A stretch of DNA of 64,000 nucleotides from an uncultured Eubacteriales bacterium (GTDB taxonomy: Bacteria > Bacillota > Clostridia > Oscillospirales > CAG-382): the NCBI GenBank assembly GCA_934446675.1, contig CAKSEL010000005.1, positions 1-64,000 of the forward strand, given 5' to 3'. Below the pieces are notes generated by a model that was not told the DNA's origin, made no database searches, and saw nothing but the letters and a program-made list of their open reading frames with translations. Both the position numbers and the translations under genes were made by a program. Shown here in pieces: positions 26,696 through 35,208 of the stretch (the stretch's first letter is position 1; each line of letters starts with the position of its first letter).

Positions 26696-28351
26696 ATGAA
26701 AGAGATATACATTGACATAATGGAAAGAGCCGTATATGCCTACGGCAGACAAAGAATAGAAGAATATGTATCGGACGTAAAACGCTGCAGTTTAAAAGAG
26801 CACGGTTTTCCGCGCATTACCGCAAATCTTGCAATTCTGAACGCTCTCGGAAGATGTACCGAATACCGCGATATTTTTTTGGAGTGCATGGACATATGCT
26901 GCAAACAAATACCTCACACAAAGAGATGCGCAAACGAATTTTCGGTGCGCGAAATAGTCTGCGCGATAAATCTTTTAAAAGAGCACGGAACCGTAAGCGA
27001 GCAGAAAATTTGCGAATGGACTGAACTTTTATCAGAGTTTAATCCTTATGAAAACTACGACGTCGTACCGAAACCCGGAGAATCGCGCGGCAACTGGGCT
27101 GCATTCGGCGCCGCAAGCGAGATAATGAGGTCAAAGCTGTGCGGAATTGACAGCCGCGAATTCATAGACAATCAGCTTTTATCGCTCCTTGGCGACTTTG
27201 ACGAAAACGGAATGTACAGAGATCCCAACAATCCCACCGTGTATGACTATGTAACGCGCGTTCTCATGAACTTTATGATGTACGCCGGATATGACGGAAA
27301 GCATAAAGATATAATACAGGGATTTCTTGACAAGTCGCACGGTCTTTCGGCAAAGCTGCAATCCGTGACAGGCGACATAGCGTTCGGCGGCCGCAGCAAC
27401 CAGTTTCTGCACAATCAGATGTGGACTGCCGCCGACTACGAATATACGGCGTCGGAATACGCCAAAGCAGGAGATATGGAAAAAGCAGGCGAATTCAAGG
27501 CAGCCGCCGGACTTGCCGCGAAAAACATTCTGCCGCTGCTTCAAAAGGACGATATTCACCACATCAAAAACTACTATCCCGTCGATTCGATGACAGGCTG
27601 CGAGGACTACGGATATTTCAACAAGTACATGATAACGCTTGCGTCCATGGCGTACTTTGCATATCTCTTTGCAGACGACAGCATTGCGCCTACCGTACCT
27701 CCCTGCCGCAAAAACGCGTATATCGCAAAGACAAGCGATGATTTTCACAAGGTAATTGCAAACGGATTCGGCTATACGCTTGAATTTGACACAAACGCCG
27801 ACACTCACTATGACGCAAACGGTCTCGGAAAGATAAACAAAATAAACTGTCCCGAAACGATATGCATATCTGTCCCGTTTCCGTCGGCTGAATCTAAGTA
27901 TAAGACGGAATTTGCAAATCCGCGTCCCATGTCGCTTTGCGTATATACGGAAAACGGCGGAAAAACACTGTACGGCGCAGACACGGCGTATGCTTTCTCA
28001 TATCTCGGTCAGAAAACAGGCAAAGACTTCATATGCGCCGAATTTGAAAGCGCATTTCCGGACCAAAGCATTTTCCAGACTTACAGAATATCCGAAAACG
28101 GCATAGATATTTCCCAAAACGGCGGCGAAAACACCGGTTTCTGCCTCCCGGCACTCGAATGTGACGGCAGAAATCTTACCGAAATAACAGAAAGCGCAAA
28201 TAAAATAAAGGTAAAATATCAGAATCATGTGTGCGAATACACCTTCTGCGCAAAAGCGGAAAATTACACGCTGTATTCCAACCGCAACGGCAGATACCGC
28301 GTATACAAGGTTCCGGCAAAAGACGTACACATCAATATTTATTCGGAGTAA
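26696..28351 (+). CDS. Unrecognised protein, possible alpha/alpha-toroid carbohydrate-active enzyme
   Basis: 551 residues, no signal peptide or membrane segment. I do not recognise the family with confidence. The first 350 residues are helix-rich with aromatic/acidic patches (SRGNWAAFGAASEIM, FGGRSNQFLHNQMWTAADYE, DSMTGCEDYGYFNKYM). The last 200 look like a beta-rich domain. That two-part layout resembles heparinase/polysaccharide-lyase or DUF2264-type proteins. The frame is open from 26567, but the promoter at 26634-26662 makes the ATG at 26696 the first sensible start; AGGGGAG is 14 bases upstream. A sugar isomerase/epimerase and a hydroxyacid dehydrogenase follow closely, which suggests sugar breakdown. 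Confidence 0.7.
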   Translation: MKEIYIDIMERAVYAYGRQRIEEYVSDVKRCSLKEHGFPRITANLAILNALGRCTEYRDIFLECMDICCKQIPHTKRCANEFSVREIVCAINLLKEHGTVSEQKICEWTELLSEFNPYENYDVVPKPGESRGNWAAFGAASEIMRSKLCGIDSREFIDNQLLSLLGDFDENGMYRDPNNPTVYDYVTRVLMNFMMYAGYDGKHKDIIQGFLDKSHGLSAKLQSVTGDIAFGGRSNQFLHNQMWTAADYEYTASEYAKAGDMEKAGEFKAAAGLAAKNILPLLQKDDIHHIKNYYPVDSMTGCEDYGYFNKYMITLASMAYFAYLFADDSIAPTVPPCRKNAYIAKTSDDFHKVIANGFGYTLEFDTNADTHYDANGLGKINKINCPETICISVPFPSAESKYKTEFANPRPMSLCVYTENGGKTLYGADTAYAFSYLGQKTGKDFICAEFESAFPDQSIFQTYRISENGIDISQNGGENTGFCLPALECDGRNLTEITESANKIKVKYQNHVCEYTFCAKAENYTLYSNRNGRYRVYKVPAKDVHINIYSE

Positions 28352-28357
28352 ACAGCC

Positions 28358-29107
28358 ATGAACAACTACACTTACGGTCTTGTATCGGTTTCCTTCAGAA
28401 AAAACCCGCCCGAAGAAATACTTTCTGCAATGAAAGGCGCAGGCTTATCGGTTATAGAATGGGGCGGCGACGTTCACGCGCCGTCGGACGACATTCAAAA
28501 TCTTAATGAGCTTGTAAAGCTTCAGAAAAAGTACGGAATTTCCTGTTCGTCATACGGAACGTATTTCAGAATAGGCGTTTCGGAAAAATCCGAAATTTAC
28601 GGCATTATAAAAGCTGCCGGAATTTTAGGCACGGACATTATAAGGCTCTGGGCAGGTAATCTTTCAAGCAAAGAGGTTACAGGAGAGTTAAAAGAAAAAT
28701 TCTTCCTCGAATGTAAAGACCTTTCGGAAATTGCAAAGGAAAACGGCGTGAAATTCTGCCTTGAGTGTCACAACCACACATACACCGACGACAAGACGGC
28801 CGCATACGAGCTTATAAAATACGTAAATTCGCCGTATTTCAAGATGTACTGGCAGCCCAATCAGTTTAAATCTTTCGACGAAAACATTGCCTGTGCCAAA
28901 CTTCTCTCGCCGTACACCGAGAACATTCACGTTTTCAACTGGGAGGGCAAGAACAGGTATCCGCTGATCGAAGCCAAAGACGCATGGCGAACCTATCTTT
29001 CGCAGTTTGACGCTGACAAGACGCTGCTTCTGGAATTCATGCCCGACGACAGCATAGATTCGCTTAAAACCGAGGCGGATTCTTTAAGAAGTATCACGGA
29101 GGAATAA
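28358..29107 (+). CDS. Sugar phosphate isomerase/epimerase (TIM barrel, AP-endonuclease 2 family)
   Basis: 249 residues with the pattern of xylose-isomerase-like barrels: VIEWGGDVHAPSDD, IIRLWAG, FCLECHNHTYTDDK with a metal-ligand Glu and His, YWQPNQFKS, and a C-terminal LLEFMPDD. Members interconvert sugars or sugar acids using a divalent metal; the substrate cannot be read from sequence. Six bases separate it from the preceding gene and two from the next, so one operon is very likely. Confidence 0.85.
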   Translation: MNNYTYGLVSVSFRKNPPEEILSAMKGAGLSVIEWGGDVHAPSDDIQNLNELVKLQKKYGISCSSYGTYFRIGVSEKSEIYGIIKAAGILGTDIIRLWAGNLSSKEVTGELKEKFFLECKDLSEIAKENGVKFCLECHNHTYTDDKTAAYELIKYVNSPYFKMYWQPNQFKSFDENIACAKLLSPYTENIHVFNWEGKNRYPLIEAKDAWRTYLSQFDADKTLLLEFMPDDSIDSLKTEADSLRSITEE

Positions 29108-29109
29108 TT

Positions 29110-30114
29110 ATGAAAAGCATTTTTCTTTGCGAATCTGAATTTAACTTAAACCGCGTTTACGCTAAAAGCCTTACCGAAGAATTAAAGCAGACCGCCGGGC
29201 TTTATGCGGACAAAATTTACACCAAAAGCGACGTTCTTGAAGATCCCGAAAAGTTTTCGGATACCGAATATATTTTCTCCACATGGGGTATGCCGACATT
29301 TGAGGAGGACGAAATAAAGCGCTGTTTTCCGAATTTGAAATGCGTATTTTACGCCGCAGGCACGGTGCAGAGCTTTGCAAGACAGTTTCTCAACTGCAAA
29401 GTAAAGATATTTTCGGCATGGGCGGCAAACGCCGTTCCGGTATCGCAGTATACGGCGGCGCAGATTGTTCTTGCGCTTAAAGGTTATTTCTGCTCGGAGC
29501 ACATATCGTCTTTATCCGAATGGAAAGCCATGAAGAAAAGATTTTCGGAATATCCCGGAGTTTACGGAGAAAAGGTCGGCATAATAGGCGCCGGAATGAT
29601 AGGAAAGCTTGTTATAAGCAAAGTAAAGGCTCTCGGACTTGACTGCCTTGTGTTTGATCCGTTTCTGCCCGACGAAAAGGCAAAGCAGCTCGGCGTGGAA
29701 AAATGCACGCTTGAAAAGCTGTTCGGGGAATGTTTCGTAATTTCAAACCACCTTGCAAACAACGCCGAAACACGCGGAATGTTAAACTATGCGCTGTTTT
29801 CGTCAATGCGCAAAAATTCGGTATTCATCAATACCGGGCGCGGCGCGCAGATAGTCGAAGAGGACTTGTTCAAAATTTTAAAAGAGCGTCCCGATATCAC
29901 GGCTTTGCTTGACGTCACCGTGACGGAGCCTCCGGAGGACGGCAGCGAATTTTACAAGCTGAAAAACTGTTTTCTCACTCCTCACATTGCCGGCAGCAGC
30001 GGAAACGAAGTGCACCGCATGGCGGAATACATGAAAGACGAGTTTGAGAAATTTGAAAGCGGAAACGGCTGTCTTTACGAAGTCACTTTGGAAATGCTCA
30101 AAACCATGTCATAA
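29110..30114 (+). CDS. D-isomer-specific 2-hydroxyacid dehydrogenase
   Basis: 334 residues, NAD(P)-dependent. The Rossmann loop GIIGAGMIGKLV, the FINTGRGAQIVEEDL segment with the active-site region arginine, DVTVTEPPEDGS with the catalytic-region glutamate, and LTPHIAGSSGNE with the catalytic histidine are all present. Similar enzymes reduce or oxidise 2-keto acids or sugar acids. Last gene of the three-gene operon; it presumably handles a product of the isomerase or of the unknown upstream protein. Confidence 0.9.
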   Translation: MKSIFLCESEFNLNRVYAKSLTEELKQTAGLYADKIYTKSDVLEDPEKFSDTEYIFSTWGMPTFEEDEIKRCFPNLKCVFYAAGTVQSFARQFLNCKVKIFSAWAANAVPVSQYTAAQIVLALKGYFCSEHISSLSEWKAMKKRFSEYPGVYGEKVGIIGAGMIGKLVISKVKALGLDCLVFDPFLPDEKAKQLGVEKCTLEKLFGECFVISNHLANNAETRGMLNYALFSSMRKNSVFINTGRGAQIVEEDLFKILKERPDITALLDVTVTEPPEDGSEFYKLKNCFLTPHIAGSSGNEVHRMAEYMKDEFEKFESGNGCLYEVTLEMLKTMS

Positions 30115-30138
30115 AAACGCACCTCTATACAAAACAAA

Positions 30139-30183
30139 AGCCGGGCAAAGTAAATTGAAATTACTCTGTCCGGTCAATTTTTA
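30139..30183. terminator. Shared terminator between convergent operons
   Basis: A 13-bp stem with one mismatch (30141-30153 with 30161-30173), T-rich on the plus strand and A-rich before it, so it can serve both the dehydrogenase and dapB transcripts. Confidence 0.75.
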
Positions 30184-30202
30184 TGCCTTTTTAACTTATT
30201 TT

Positions 30203-30958
30203 TCAGATTATATCCGCAAGCATATCGCTCATATTGTACATTCCGTTCTTCTTGCCTTTGAGAAACGCCGCGGCTTTGAGTGCTCCGCTTGCAAAAACCT
30301 CACGCGAAAGCGCACTGTGGCTGATCTTTATGACCTCGTTCGCACCGCCGAAAATTACCTCGTGTTCGCCGACGATCGAACCTGCACGCACGGAATGTAT
30401 GCCTATCTCGTTCTTTCCGCGCTTTTTTCTCTCCTTGGTTCTGTCATACACGTATTCGGAATCGGGTCTTACGGACTTTATTCCGTCGGCTATCATAAGC
30501 GCCGTTCCGCTGGGTGCGTCAAGCTTCTGATTATGGTGCATCTCAACGATCTCCGCGTCAAAATCCGACAGCACCGACGCCGCTCTCTTTGCAAGCTCGG
30601 TTATAAGATTTATACCGACGCTCATATTGCCGCTTCTGAAAACCGCCGCGCTTTCGGAGGTCTTTTTTATAAGCTCAAGCTCCTCGTCGGTATAACCCGT
30701 CGTCGAAAATACAACGGGAGTTCCCGTCTTAACAGCGTATGCGCAAAGCTTGTTTGCCGCGCTGTGGTGGGAAAAGTCTATTACCGCGTCCGCCTTTACG
30801 TCAAGCTCGTCCGGAGAGGAAACCGTCGGAAAAGTATGCGGTATGCCGAGATTTAAGTCTATTCCGCTGACTATCTCGAATTCGTCGCTGTTCTCGCACA
30901 TCTGCTCAAGCGCTTTTCCCATTCTTCCGTTTATTCCGCTGATTATTATTCTTGTCAT
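30203..30958 (-). CDS. dapB: 4-hydroxy-tetrahydrodipicolinate reductase
   Basis: Second step of the lysine/diaminopimelate branch, NAD(P)H-dependent. Visible are IIISGINGRMGKALEQM (nucleotide loop), DFSHHSAANKL and EMHHNQKLDAPSGTAL with the catalytic His and Lys. I chose the start matching the usual family N-terminus (MTRIIIS). No good ribosome site sits directly before it. A frame extension to 30979 has GGAGG 16 bases upstream, inside a hairpin. Downstream of dapA on the same transcript, hence under the lysine riboswitch. Confidence 0.93.
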   Translation of the reverse strand: MTRIIISGINGRMGKALEQMCENSDEFEIVSGIDLNLGIPHTFPTVSSPDELDVKADAVIDFSHHSAANKLCAYAVKTGTPVVFSTTGYTDEELELIKKTSESAAVFRSGNMSVGINLITELAKRAASVLSDFDAEIVEMHHNQKLDAPSGTALMIADGIKSVRPDSEYVYDRTKERKKRGKNEIGIHSVRAGSIVGEHEVIFGGANEVIKISHSALSREVFASGALKAAAFLKGKKNGMYNMSDMLADII

Positions 30959-31050
30959 AATATTTAAACCGGCGCACATCGGGAGTAAAACAAAACCTCC
31001 GTCCGTGCGCCCTCCCTTATTTGAATTCTTTTTTTAAGTACCGTCTTTTT

Positions 31051-31938
31051 TCAGAATTTAAGTCCGGCTTCTCTCATTGCGCAGAACAGCTTTTCTCTGT
31101 TCTCGTTGCTTATCTCTGCAAGAGGAAGTCTGAGTTCTCCCGTGCAGAAACCGAGCGCCTCCATTGCCGCCTTTGCGGGAATCGGGTTTGTTTCGCAGAA
31201 CAGCGCGTTTATAAGCGGTATGTATTCTATCTGGGCTTTTGCAGCCTCTTTGGTTCTGCCTTCAAGCATATCCTTGCACATTTTATGAGTTTCGTAAGGC
31301 AGAAGATTTGAAAGCACCGATATTACGCCTATTCCGCCGAGCGCCATTATCGGCACTATCTGGTCGTCGTTTCCGGATATTATCTTGAGGTCGTCTCCGC
31401 AGAGATGTATAGTTTCGGCTACGGCGGAGAGGTTGCCGTTTGCCTCCTTTGCCGCAACTATATTCTCATGATACGAAAGCTCCTTATATGTTTCGGGCTT
31501 TATGTTAAGACCTGTTCTTGACGGAACGTTATAGACTATCATGGGTCTGTCAACGCGGTCGGCTATTGCGTTGAAGTGCTTTACTATGCCTCTCTGAGAG
31601 GTCTTGTTGTAGTAAGGCGTTACGAGAAGAAGGGCGTCGGCTCCGAGTTCGCACGCATGCTCCGACAGGCTTATTGCATAGTTTGTGTCGTTGCTGCCGG
31701 TGCCGGCTATTACGGGTACGCGCTTTGCAACGGTGTCAACGCAGAACTTTATAAGCTCTCTGTGTTCGTTGTCGTTGAGAGTCGCCGACTCGCCGGTGGT
31801 TCCGCAGACTACAAGCGCGTCTATGCTGTTCTTTATCTGATCCTCGATGAGTTTTCCGAATTTGTCAAAATCTATTTTGCCGTCCTTCATTGGCGTTATA
31901 AGGGCTGTCATAGCTCCTTCGGCGATCTGCTTTTTCAT
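31051..31938 (-). CDS. dapA: 4-hydroxy-tetrahydrodipicolinate synthase
   Basis: Condenses pyruvate with aspartate semialdehyde, the first committed step to diaminopimelate and lysine. 295 residues with CGTTGESATLNDNEH, VIAGTGSNDT, YNVPSRTGLNI (active-site tyrosine), AAKEANGNL (Schiff-base lysine) and GNDDQIVPIM. The frame is open to 31980, but GGGGGA precedes the ATG at 31938 at proper spacing. A lysine riboswitch lies immediately upstream; dapB follows after about 90 bases. Confidence 0.96.
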   Translation of the reverse strand: MKKQIAEGAMTALITPMKDGKIDFDKFGKLIEDQIKNSIDALVVCGTTGESATLNDNEHRELIKFCVDTVAKRVPVIAGTGSNDTNYAISLSEHACELGADALLLVTPYYNKTSQRGIVKHFNAIADRVDRPMIVYNVPSRTGLNIKPETYKELSYHENIVAAKEANGNLSAVAETIHLCGDDLKIISGNDDQIVPIMALGGIGVISVLSNLLPYETHKMCKDMLEGRTKEAAKAQIEYIPLINALFCETNPIPAKAAMEALGFCTGELRLPLAEISNENREKLFCAMREAGLKF

Positions 31939-31992
31939 ATAAGAATCCCCCTTAGAATATTTTGACTGAAAAACGCACATAACAAAGCATAC

Positions 31993-32021
31993 AAAAAAAC
32001 GAACCGAGTGCCGTCGGTTCG
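31993..32021 (-). terminator. Riboswitch-controlled terminator before dapA
   Basis: A perfect 8-bp stem (32000-32007 with 32014-32021) followed on the minus strand by TTTTTTTG. It is the expression platform of the lysine riboswitch. Confidence 0.85.
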
Positions 32022-32075
32022 CTTATCTGCGTTTAAGGCTGAACGGCATCTTTTGTATAAAGCCGTCTTGCCGCC

Positions 32076-32287
32076 GATAGCTCAACACAAAACCGGTTTT
32101 CGGTATTTTCTCTTACCAAGGGTTCTGTGACAGTCATACGGCTGTTTGCCGCATGCCCAGCCTCCGTTTGTCATACGGTGCTTCGGCAGAACTTCCTTTC
32201 ACTTCTCACCGCCTTGCGGCGCGCACGGAACTCCGCTGACAAAACGGATTTTACCGCACGGCTATTTATAAGCTCCGCACCTCTATC
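32076..32287 (-). ncRNA. Lysine riboswitch (L box)
   Basis: The minus strand carries the family's conserved blocks in order: GATAGAGGTGCGGAG at the 5' side, GTGAAAGG, TGCCGAAGC, GGCTGGGCATGCGGC, GACTGTCACAG with CCTTGG, and CTATC at 32080-32076, able to close P1 with GATAG at 32287-32283. The strong terminator at 31993-32021 follows, then dapA. High lysine is expected to favour termination. The 3' boundary is approximate. Confidence 0.92.
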
Positions 32288-32316
32288 ATTATATGGTTTT
32301 TTATGTAATATGTCAA
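32288..32316 (-). promoter_or_regulatory. Promoter of the lysine riboswitch/dapA transcript
   Basis: On the minus strand TTGACA (32316-32311), 17-bp spacer, TATAAT (32293-32288), directly against the riboswitch. Confidence 0.8.
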
Positions 32317-32334
32317 ATTTCTGATTACAGATTA

Positions 32335-32363
32335 ATATTATCATGTTTGGCGTTCTTTGTCAA
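32335..32363 (-). promoter_or_regulatory. Second upstream promoter candidate for dapA
   Basis: TTGACA (32363-32358), 17-bp spacer, TAATAT (32340-32335) on the minus strand, in tandem with the promoter at 32288-32316. A start here would include the full P1 5' strand. Confidence 0.55.
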
Positions 32364-32444
32364 GGTATTTTTAATAATTATACTTATTGCCCAATTTCAT
32401 GTCGTAAATATATGAACTTTTCATAAAAATTAGCGTTTACACTA

Positions 32445-32473
32445 TTGACAATCAGCACAAAAAAAGCTAAAAT
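32445..32473 (+). promoter_or_regulatory. Promoter of prmA-rsmE
   Basis: TTGACA at 32445-32450, 17-bp spacer, TAAAAT at 32468-32473. Confidence 0.65.
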
Positions 32474-32584
32474 AGTATATAATTATTTGTATTGTGGCAT
32501 TTTGCGAATTTTACCGCCGCGGACAAATTAGTGCAATCTGCACATAAACGCGCATTTTTGCGCAGGATAACGAAAGGAAATCCA

Positions 32585-33568
32585 ATGCTTTGGACACAGG
32601 CAGTCGTACACACTACGACACAGGGAATAGAGCCGGTATCGGGCATACTGCTCATGAACGGCATTAACGGATACGAAGTACAGGACAGCGAGGATTTCAA
32701 CAGCTTTCTTGAAAACAAAGAGGTTTATTTCGACTACATCGAGGACGACCTTTTAAAGCTCAAAAGCTGCGAAACCACCGTCACGTTCTATCTTCCGCAG
32801 AACAAGCAGGGCTTTGAAATGCTTGAGGCAATACGCAGCGGCATAAATCAGCTTAAACTATCGGACAGGGACGGTCTTTTCGGAACGCTTGAGCTTTCGG
32901 GCGACACGACGCTTGAAGAACAGGACTGGGAAAACAACTGGAAACAGTATTTCAAGCCCTTTCCCGTCGGAGAAAATCTCTGCATAAAGCCGTCGTGGGA
33001 AACTCTACCGGAAGAACTGAAAAACAAGACCGTGATCGAGATCGACCCGTCAAGCTCTTTCGGCACGGGTTCGCACACCACGACAAAGCTTTGCCTTGAA
33101 AAGATAGAAAAGTATCTGAAAAAAGGCGACAGCGTGCTCGACATGGGCTGCGGCAGCGGAATACTCGGCATTGCGGCGTCAAAGCTCGGCGCGTCGAAAA
33201 TAACGGCGGTTGACATTGACGAAAACAGCGCGAGGATCGCCGGAGAAAATTACATCGAAAACCATGTTGACAAATCGTCGTACAGGGTTCTTGCCGGAAA
33301 CATTTTAAACGATAAGGACTTTTACGACGTTGTATGCAACCAAAAATACGACCTTATTGCGGCAAATATCGTGGCGGACGTCATAATCTGGCTTGCGCCG
33401 GTATTCAAGAAGGTTCTTGAAAGCGACGGACGGCTTATCGTTTCTGGAATTATCTCGCAGAGATCTGCCGAAGTCACAGACGCACTTGAAAAGGCAGGCT
33501 TTAAGGTTATCGAGTTTGCAGAAAGCAGCGAATGGGCTGCGATAGTTCTATGCCACGCTTCTTTATAA
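32585..33568 (+). CDS. prmA: Ribosomal protein L11 methyltransferase
   Basis: Trimethylates ribosomal protein L11 using S-adenosylmethionine. 327 residues with an N-terminal substrate-recognition domain, the EQDWENNWKQYFKPFPVGENL bridge and the methyltransferase core SFGTGSHTTTKLCLE, VLDMGCGSGILGIAASKLGA, AVDIDENS and IAANIVADVI. The frame opens at 32492, but AAAGGA before 32585 sets the ATG. Its stop overlaps the rsmE start by 19 bases. Confidence 0.95.
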   Translation: MLWTQAVVHTTTQGIEPVSGILLMNGINGYEVQDSEDFNSFLENKEVYFDYIEDDLLKLKSCETTVTFYLPQNKQGFEMLEAIRSGINQLKLSDRDGLFGTLELSGDTTLEEQDWENNWKQYFKPFPVGENLCIKPSWETLPEELKNKTVIEIDPSSSFGTGSHTTTKLCLEKIEKYLKKGDSVLDMGCGSGILGIAASKLGASKITAVDIDENSARIAGENYIENHVDKSSYRVLAGNILNDKDFYDVVCNQKYDLIAANIVADVIIWLAPVFKKVLESDGRLIVSGIISQRSAEVTDALEKAGFKVIEFAESSEWAAIVLCHASL

Positions 33569-34287
33569 GTCCCGGAGACATTGCGGACGGCAGAATAACG
33601 CTTTCGGGCGAGGACGCAAAGCACATTATTTATTCTCTGCGCACAAAGCCCGGCGAAAAATTCACCCTCTGCGACGGAGTCGGAAAAGATTATATGTGCG
33701 AATTTGAGAGCGCGGACAGCAGCACGGCTTTCTTTAAGATTCTCGAAACGCAAAATAACAATACCGAGCCTGACATTGACGTAAGTCTTTACATGGCGCT
33801 TGTAAAGTCCGACAAGTTTGAGTTTATCGCACAGAAATGCACGGAGCTCGGCGTGAAAAGAATAATTCCCGTGCTTACCGAAAGGTGCATTTCGCGCCCG
33901 GACGGAAAAAGCGACAGAAAAAAGCTTGAACGCAGGCAAAAAATCGCACGCGAGGCTGCAATGCAGTCGGGACGCGGAATTATTCCGGAGATATGCGAAA
34001 CAATAAGCTTTGACGAGGCTCTTTCGGACATGAAAAACGACGAGATGTGCTTCATGTGCTACGAAAACGAACGCCAAACGTCTTTAAATTCGCTTTTTGC
34101 GGACAAAATTCCCAAAAGCATATCATTTATGGTAGGTCCGGAAGGCGGATTTTCCGAAAACGAGGCTGGCAAGGCAAATTCTGCCGGAATAACGCCGGTA
34201 ACTCTCGGTCCGAGGATACTTCGTGCCGAAACGGCGCCGTTATGCGTGCTGTCGGCTCTTATGTACGGTTCGGGCAATCTCTCATAA
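33550..34287 (+). CDS. rsmE: 16S rRNA (uracil-1498-N3)-methyltransferase
   Basis: SPOUT-type RNA methyltransferase. 245 residues: an N-terminal PUA-like part (MPRFFI, SGEDAKHII) and a C-terminal knot with KCTELGVKRIIPVLTERC, AAMQSGRGIIPEI, VGPEGGFSENEAG and TLGPRILRAETAPL. Starts inside the end of prmA; the prmA-rsmE pair is conserved in Firmicutes. Confidence 0.94.
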   Translation: MPRFFISPGDIADGRITLSGEDAKHIIYSLRTKPGEKFTLCDGVGKDYMCEFESADSSTAFFKILETQNNNTEPDIDVSLYMALVKSDKFEFIAQKCTELGVKRIIPVLTERCISRPDGKSDRKKLERRQKIAREAAMQSGRGIIPEICETISFDEALSDMKNDEMCFMCYENERQTSLNSLFADKIPKSISFMVGPEGGFSENEAGKANSAGITPVTLGPRILRAETAPLCVLSALMYGSGNLS

Positions 34288-34342
34288 ACAAACCAAAACA
34301 AATTACAGACTTTAAAATTTACTAAGATACGGAGTGTTTCTT

Positions 34343-35170
34343 TTGTCATCAGGAAAAAACATAAACAAACAGTATAAGCTTTCAAAGTCGGACGTTGACT
34401 TTTACAAAATGTGCGGAGTGTTCGCCGCGGCGTGCATATTCATAGTGCTCACGCTCAAAATGAACGCGACGACGCTGCTTCGCCACGCTACGGGTCAGAA
34501 CATGACTTACAACTTCTATATGTTATGCAGAAATCCGCTGTTTATGATACCCGTCGGCATTGTTGCAGCCGCAGGAATCATATGGTTTATTATATGCAGA
34601 GTCAAAAAGGTTAATGAAAGCATGAAGATATTTTCAAGCACGGACGCCTTGGGACTTATATGCTACATTGCCGTATTCTTCCTCTGTTTCGGCATCGAGC
34701 TTAACAGCTCAAGACACACCTTTTTCCTTGTATTTACGATAATTGTCAGCCTTATATACTACATCTCAAAGCTTTACAACTTTGATTTTCTGTTCTATTC
34801 GGTAATGAACGCGCTGTTTGCTCTTACGCTGTACTTTACCGCAATGAGAGCGGAACCCGCAATAGTTGCTTTCAAAATAGCGTCGATAATTATTTTCGCC
34901 GCAGTCTGCATACTCGTTCCCATGAAGCTCTCCAACGCAAAGGTGCGCAAAGGAAAACACAGACGCGGATACCTCTTTATACCCGTATATATTTCGCTTG
35001 TTATCTGGGCGGCGCTCATGTTTTGGCGCACATTCGTCGCAGCAAACACTCCCGGTATTTTCGCAATAAATTCGCCTGCGTATCTCACGCCTAACGCAAT
35101 GCTGGTTATTCTGCTTGTACAGTACATTATAGCGGCTATAATCTACACGTTAAGACTTATCAGAGAATAA
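34343..35170 (+). CDS. Polytopic membrane protein of unknown function
   Basis: 275 residues with about seven or eight hydrophobic helices, small loops, and a basic cytoplasmic loop around KVRKGKHRRG. I do not recognise the family. GGAG at 34331-34334 points to a TTG start at 34343, eight bases away, rather than the GTG at 34334 that overlaps it. It lies between rsmE (same operon, 55 bases) and the PucR-type regulator ahead of ftsEX. Confidence 0.75.
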   Translation: MSSGKNINKQYKLSKSDVDFYKMCGVFAAACIFIVLTLKMNATTLLRHATGQNMTYNFYMLCRNPLFMIPVGIVAAAGIIWFIICRVKKVNESMKIFSSTDALGLICYIAVFFLCFGIELNSSRHTFFLVFTIIVSLIYYISKLYNFDFLFYSVMNALFALTLYFTAMRAEPAIVAFKIASIIIFAAVCILVPMKLSNAKVRKGKHRRGYLFIPVYISLVIWAALMFWRTFVAANTPGIFAINSPAYLTPNAMLVILLVQYIIAAIIYTLRLIRE

Positions 35171-35208
35171 TCCCTTTACAGACAGGGACAAGAAAGGATA
35201 GATAAAGA

